From Parabacteroides acidifaciens (GTDB lineage Bacteria > Bacteroidota > Bacteroidia > Bacteroidales > Tannerellaceae), in the NCBI RefSeq assembly GCF_003363715.1, contig NZ_QREV01000048.1:1-34414 (forward strand): a stretch of 34,414 nt of DNA, given 5' to 3'. Numbering within the stretch: position 1 is the first letter of the stretch; each line of letters starts with the position of its first letter. Below, piece by piece: positions 31,285-34,414 of this stretch. A program made the translations under genes and the position numbers. The notes under the pieces were generated by a model. The model saw nothing but the letters and a program-made list of their open reading frames with translations. It had not been told where the DNA came from and ran no database searches.

Positions 31285-31314
31285 CAAATATACGGAATAT
31301 ACTCCGTACAACAA
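31285..31314 (-). promoter_or_regulatory. Second leftward promoter, with O3 in its spacer
   Basis: On the minus strand TTG near 31314-31312, 19 nt, then TATATTTG at 31292-31285. As in the early promoter the repressor site fills the spacer. Transcription would run through the 61-aa ORF and antisense to the 206-aa gene. Confidence 0.6.
31291..31308. promoter_or_regulatory. Repressor operator O3
   Basis: TACGGAATATACTCCGTA, an inverted repeat with perfect 6-bp arms (TACGGA and TCCGTA) located 25 bp upstream of the repressor ATG. It can serve both autoregulation and block of the minus-strand promoter. Confidence 0.75.
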
Positions 31315-31333
31315 TTATATTATAGAATATATC

Positions 31334-31981
31334 ATGGACATAAAAGACAGATTAAAGGAAATAAGAGATTATGCAAAAATGGGGCAAACCAACTTTGAGA
31401 AGCATACGGGTATCTCCAGTGGGTATTTTAATAAAGTTAAGAGCTCTATAGGTTCAGACACAATATTAAAAATTATCAATAAGTTTCCAGAGATAAATGT
31501 AGATTGGCTTATCACCGGCAAAGGTGAAATGCTAAAAAAAACAGAAGCTGAAAAACCCTCTATCAATTACATACATAAAGGATCACCTTATTATAATGTA
31601 GACTTTATAGGAGGATTTGATCTTGTACTGAATGATCAGACTCTAAATCCTGATTATTATATTGATTTTGCTCCTTTTAATAAAGACGGAGTTGTATGGT
31701 GCAACCTTACAGGGCACTCTATGGAGCCGGAATTGAGCAATGGAGATTACATTGCGATGAAAGAAATGACTGATCCAATCGAATATTTGCCCTATGGTGA
31801 AGTCTATGGCTTTATTACAAACAGCTATCGGACCGTTAAACGCATGGGAAAATCAGATAAAGACGGTTTCATTCGTCTAATCCCAACAAACAAGAGTCCT
31901 GAATACAGCGATCAAGACATTCCTATTAGCATGATCCGCAAAGTTTATGCAGTATTAGGTAGTATGCACAGATTATTTTAA
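31334..31981 (+). CDS. S24/LexA-type phage repressor
   Basis: A 215-aa protein. Residues 1-60 hold a helix-turn-helix (GQTNFEKHTGISSGYFNKVK) and a VDWLITGKGEML end usual for Bacteroidetes repressors. The C-terminal peptidase S24 domain has the nucleophile Ser129 in GHSMEPELSNGDYIAM and a general base Lys169 (TVKRMG). A Gly93-Gly94 pair lies 35 residues before Ser129, where LexA has Ala-Gly. It should bind the TACGG operators and be inactivated by RecA-stimulated self-cleavage after DNA damage. Confidence 0.9.
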   Translation: MDIKDRLKEIRDYAKMGQTNFEKHTGISSGYFNKVKSSIGSDTILKIINKFPEINVDWLITGKGEMLKKTEAEKPSINYIHKGSPYYNVDFIGGFDLVLNDQTLNPDYYIDFAPFNKDGVVWCNLTGHSMEPELSNGDYIAMKEMTDPIEYLPYGEVYGFITNSYRTVKRMGKSDKDGFIRLIPTNKSPEYSDQDIPISMIRKVYAVLGSMHRLF

Positions 31982-32002
31982 ACAATCTAAATATAAAACA
32001 TC

Positions 32003-32194
32003 ATGGAAAACATGCCTATCGGTATCATTTGGCTATTAGCCATCATCGGAGTATTCTTCTTATGTCGAGAACTATTATGTTGGTATTGGAAGATCAACAA
32101 AAGTATTGCCAATCAAGAACGCATAATCGAATTACTTGATACTTTAGTAAAACAAGGTCAGGTAAGCATAAAATCAAACCAAAAAACAGAATAA
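32003..32194 (+). CDS. Small single-helix membrane protein
   Basis: A 63-aa protein: membrane helix (IGIIWLLAIIGVFFLCRELL, residues 6-25) followed by a charged helix with the pattern INKSIANQERIIELLDTLVK. Proteins of this build, a helix and a short coiled tail, recur in Bacteroidales phages and genomes, with unknown function. It lies 21 nt after the repressor stop and is probably co-transcribed with it, ending at the shared terminator. Confidence 0.65.
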   Translation: MENMPIGIIWLLAIIGVFFLCRELLCWYWKINKSIANQERIIELLDTLVKQGQVSIKSNQKTE

Positions 32195-32199
32195 CAAAA

Positions 32200-32230
32200 A
32201 AATCCCCGCACGGCTCAAATGCGGGGATTT
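32200..32230. terminator. Bidirectional terminator
   Basis: 11-bp stem (AAATCCCCGCA and TGCGGGGATTT, 9-nt loop) between two convergent genes, with an A-run on the left and T on the right. It ends the repressor operon and the 129-aa protein operon from opposite sides. Confidence 0.88.
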
Positions 32231-32252
32231 GTGTAATTAAAAACAAAGTGCT

Positions 32253-32642
32253 TTAAAGAACAGCACTTATTGAGCCTAATTTCTTTGAGAGGTCAGAAAG
32301 GGCCAGTTTAAGCGTCGATAACTCTTCATCCGTAAATGAGGACTCCTTACCGTTGACGATATCTCCGTTCAATTTATGAGCAAGCCAACTACGTGTTTTA
32401 CCGAAATAATTTTGAGCGATATAAGACATAGACACTATTTTAGTAACTTCCCCCATCTTTTCCGACACGGTCAGTTCATCAAGCCGGTTAGCCGTTTCTT
32501 TTATCAAACGCTCCAACGCTTCTCCATATGCTTTAGGATCGCTATTTTGTAACTCAAACATAGCATTTTTAACAGCCTCCTTTTCTTCTTTTGTCTTTGC
32601 CATCCTTTTGCGGGTAGCCAGTTCTTTTATCTTATCGTACAT
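32253..32642 (-). CDS. DUF5053-like protein
   Basis: A 129-aa helical protein. It has a charged start (IKELATRKRMAKTKEEKEAV), a middle helix and the pattern MSYIAQNYFGKTRSWLAHKL followed by NGDIVNGK, which I recognise from the DUF5053 family of Bacteroidales phages and mobile elements. That segment reads like a helix-turn-helix, so DNA binding is plausible. It is the second gene behind the promoter with the twin operators, which makes it the first candidate for the regulator of its own operon. Confidence 0.72.
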   Translation of the reverse strand: MYDKIKELATRKRMAKTKEEKEAVKNAMFELQNSDPKAYGEALERLIKETANRLDELTVSEKMGEVTKIVSMSYIAQNYFGKTRSWLAHKLNGDIVNGKESSFTDEELSTLKLALSDLSKKLGSISAVL

Positions 32643-32655
32643 ATTCGTTTGATTT

Positions 32656-32678
32656 AGCCGGGGCTTACCGCCCCGGCT
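32656..32678. terminator. Perfect GC-rich hairpin
   Basis: 9-bp stem AGCCGGGGC and GCCCCGGCT with a 5-nt loop between the 48-aa and 129-aa genes. No T-tract follows on the minus strand, so it may attenuate transcription or set the ratio of the two products. Confidence 0.6.
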
Positions 32679-32683
32679 GGTGA

Positions 32684-32830
32684 TTACTTCTTTTTTAATT
32701 TATCCTCAAGTTCTTTTATCTCCTTATCCGCTATCTTTTTTTGATACCCGGTATCGAATTTTTTGTAGTACTCAAGGTAAAATAGCAAGTCCTCTTCTGC
32801 TTCTTTCTGTTCTTTACTTTTCCGCTTCAT
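32684..32830 (-). CDS. Small charged protein, 48 aa
   Basis: An ORF of 48 aa (MKRKSKEQKEAEEDLLFYLE, ending in ELEDKLKKK), charged and helical. It has the best Shine-Dalgarno of the window (AAAGGAGGTG directly before ATG; spacing is only 2 nt from GGAGG) and a good promoter 25-55 nt upstream. No family is recognised. It is the first gene of the DUF5053 operon. Confidence 0.65.
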   Translation of the reverse strand: MKRKSKEQKEAEEDLLFYLEYYKKFDTGYQKKIADKEIKELEDKLKKK

Positions 32831-32856
32831 CACCTCCTTTGTTTTTAATTACAATG

Positions 32857-32917
32857 CAAATATAATCAACATTTGTTTATTATACAAGCAAAAGCCTATT
32901 TATTTTCAACAAATGTT
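32857..32917 (-). promoter_or_regulatory. Promoter of the DUF5053 operon with twin operators
   Basis: On the minus strand CTTG at 32888-32885, 20 nt, then TATATTTG at 32864-32857. Two sites, AACATTTGTT (32868-32877, in the spacer) and AACAAATGTT (32908-32917), are reverse complements of each other at exactly 40 bp. They lie in two 18-nt repeats that otherwise read in the same direction. Confidence 0.68.
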
Positions 32918-32919
32918 TA

Positions 32920-34188
32920 TTATTTAACACTATCGACAAATACATAATCCAGAACCTTCCTAACAACCTTGTCCACCCGGCTAAAATCAGGCTTAACATA
33001 AGTATCTGTCATTTTAAAACCAGATGCATGTGTCAGACATAAGGCAATATCGGCCATATCTACGCCGCAGCTATTACGGGCAATCGTGGCAAAGCTATGG
33101 CGCGCTGCATAGAACGTGATAGGTTCAATTTTCAGATCTTTACATAGCGACTTCATTCCAGAAGCTACAATTTGCCGGAAGCTGCATATATCAGTAAAAA
33201 GAGTATAAAGATTAAACACCCGTCCGCCAGTTGTATCTCTATACCGCTCAAAGGTATCTCGAATTTCAGGAGAAATTGGAACAGATATAAAGGCCTTATC
33301 TTTTTTCTTCCCCTTCGTCTTAGTTCTAAAATATTCAATCCGCCCCGCATTAAAAGACTCACAAGTAAACAAGTCGATTAAATTTATGCCGGCCAGACAG
33401 AAAGAAAGCATAAATATATCCTTTGCTATAGCTCTGGAAAAATGCCTTTTTTGATTAGGTACATACTCTGATATTTTTCTGATGATATCCACATCAGTAG
33501 CTTTCTGTTTAAACGAAACATCCTGCTTGGTTTTATAGACTTTGAAAGGATCACCGGGTATAACGATATCTCCAATTTCATAATTATTGTACTGCAACAG
33601 CATTCTACCATAAACACTTTTCAATTTTTCCATGTAAGTTTGCACTGATGAGTTTGCCATCGGCTTTCTTTTATATTCTTTATCCCCGATTTTAACCACA
33701 CGTTCAGATTTCATCCAGCCCTCAAAACGTAATAAAAAAGCAGATGTGATTTTTCTCACCGGAAGATAGTCAGCTCCCAGAAAAGAACATAAATTATTTA
33801 TCATACAATTCGTTATTGATTTGGATCCATTATCTTTTAATCCGCCCACATACAATCGGGCAAACTCGATAAAGTTCAGATTCTTATCAGTATTCATTTT
33901 CTTATCGATAAAATCTGCTACTGCCTTTGCATCATCGCAGTTATCTATCACGTCGTCGTGAGTGTTCAAAATTTTCCTTATCTCTTTTACCCGACTATTA
34001 AGAGCATCCACTATATCCCCATCCGTAATAGCACCCATTGATTCGCCTTTTTTAAATCTTACCAACGATGTGTATATCTGGGTTGGCAAATATACCGTAG
34101 TACCATTGTGATATACTTTGATCTTTGGATTATATGTTCCGTCCGTTTTTTTGTGGTGTTTAAAAACAACCCATGCTAATGTCGCCAT
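32920..34188 (-). CDS. int: Phage integrase, tyrosine recombinase lacking Arg I
   Basis: A 422-aa integrase of the Bacteroidetes type: an N-terminal arm-binding region (1-100), a SAM-like core-binding domain (about 105-205) and a catalytic domain. Conserved residues seen are Lys292 or Lys290, Arg363 (YAARHSFAT), His387 (LTHASG) and the nucleophile Tyr397 (TDTYVKP). The first catalytic arginine is Asn269 (AGINLIDLF), and the first His of HxxR is Tyr360. IntDOT of CTnDOT is a known active enzyme without Arg I. It lies at the right end next to strong inverted repeats, so it most likely mediates prophage integration. Confidence 0.9.
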   Translation of the reverse strand: MATLAWVVFKHHKKTDGTYNPKIKVYHNGTTVYLPTQIYTSLVRFKKGESMGAITDGDIVDALNSRVKEIRKILNTHDDVIDNCDDAKAVADFIDKKMNTDKNLNFIEFARLYVGGLKDNGSKSITNCMINNLCSFLGADYLPVRKITSAFLLRFEGWMKSERVVKIGDKEYKRKPMANSSVQTYMEKLKSVYGRMLLQYNNYEIGDIVIPGDPFKVYKTKQDVSFKQKATDVDIIRKISEYVPNQKRHFSRAIAKDIFMLSFCLAGINLIDLFTCESFNAGRIEYFRTKTKGKKKDKAFISVPISPEIRDTFERYRDTTGGRVFNLYTLFTDICSFRQIVASGMKSLCKDLKIEPITFYAARHSFATIARNSCGVDMADIALCLTHASGFKMTDTYVKPDFSRVDKVVRKVLDYVFVDSVK

Positions 34189-34278
34189 ACTGATTTATTT
34201 TTATAGTTTTGTCCCTACTTTATGTTTTACAAGGGATTCATCTACATATATTTTGTAACAATATTGTAAAAACAAAGG

Positions 34279-34308
34279 TCTGAAATAAACAACATCGATT
34301 ATTTCAGA
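34279..34308. repeat. Perfect 10-bp inverted repeat upstream of integrase
   Basis: TCTGAAATAA (34279-34288) and TTATTTCAGA (34299-34308) with a 10-nt spacer. It lies about 90 bp upstream of the integrase start. It could bind integrase or a regulator. Confidence 0.7.
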
Positions 34309-34332
34309 AGCATATTAAAAAACGACAAAGCA

Positions 34333-34361
34333 TTGAGATTCAGAAAAAAGTAGTAATTTTG
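34333..34361 (+). promoter_or_regulatory. Rightward promoter candidate at the window edge
   Basis: TTG at 34333-34335, 18 nt, then TAATTTTG at 34354-34361 on the plus strand. It would read out of the window into a gene divergent from the integrase. A palindrome follows at once. Confidence 0.4.
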
Positions 34362-34373
34362 TATAACTTCATT

Positions 34374-34396
34374 TGCATAAACACGGTGTTTGTGCA
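34374..34396. repeat. Near-perfect 11-bp palindrome at the right edge
   Basis: TGCATAAACAC, one G, GTGTTTGTGCA: arms of 11 bp with one mismatch. It lies just after the candidate rightward promoter and may be an operator or part of an attachment region. Confidence 0.6.
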
Positions 34397-34414
34397 TTTG
34401 GAGTGCAAAAATAA

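Noticed and set aside
1-34414. CRISPR arrays, tRNA and rRNA genes
   Set aside because: No regularly spaced repeats and no tRNA or rRNA-like sequence were noticed by eye on either strand. The iterons are adjacent without spacers.

Overview
The window is most of a temperate, tailed (siphovirus-like) prophage or phage genome from a member of the Bacteroidales (Bacteroides, Phocaeicola or Parabacteroides type). The host call rests on several points: moderately AT-rich DNA; promoters that fit the Bacteroides consensus (TTG or TTTG, about 18-20 nt, then TAnnTTTG) rather than the E. coli one; mostly weak Shine-Dalgarno sites; an FISUMP-domain protein and a DUF5053-like protein; and an integrase close to the Bacteroides group that lacks the first catalytic arginine. 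Almost all genes lie on the minus strand, so the phage reads from right to left. Family assignments come from reading the proteins, not from database searches.

Layout in reading order. (1) 34414-32240, integration and lysogeny flank: a right-end region with two strong inverted repeats, a 422-aa tyrosine integrase, then a small operon (48-aa protein and a 129-aa DUF5053-like protein) with its own promoter and a 40-bp-spaced operator pair. (2) 32230-30410, immunity region: a bidirectional terminator, then plus-strand genes for a small membrane protein, an S24/LexA-type repressor and a two-helix membrane protein, with three copies of an 18-bp operator. Two of these sit inside promoters that fire leftwards, one for the early operon and one for a 61-aa membrane ORF. 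(3) 30402-24355, early and replication operon: small proteins, an SprT-like metalloprotein, a Lin1244/Lin1753 (DUF4373)-type initiator carrying four 11-bp iterons inside its gene, DnaB helicase, HNH endonuclease, small proteins and a Dam-type methylase. (4) 24310-22301: a short plus-strand small-RNA-like transcription unit and two tandem, catalytically complete tyrosine recombinases. (5) 22300-15568, packaging and head: a noncoding stretch (cos/pac candidate), TerS, TerL, portal, prohead protease, HK97-type capsid and head-tail connectors. (6) 15571-6096, tail: completion proteins, major tail protein, tail-assembly chaperone with a clear -1 frameshift site, tape measure (807 aa), tail-tip protein and a 984-aa fibre. 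(7) 6084-1, host-recognition region: fibre with coiled coil, Mtd-N-type fibre, LamG-like, glycine-rich and FISUMP-type adhesins, and the start of one more gene that runs off the window through a run of at least 11 G.

How the parts work together: the S24 repressor should hold the leftward early promoter off by binding between its -33 and -7 boxes. On induction the initiator and DnaB start replication, probably at the iterons inside the initiator gene, and the terminase-to-tail operon builds the particle. No endolysin or holin was recognised, so the lysis genes probably lie beyond the left edge. The points most worth a second look are the frameshift site, the iteron origin, the repressor operator triad with its antisense arm, the tandem recombinases beside a small RNA unit, the DUF5053 operon's operator pair, and the poly-G tract in the last gene.
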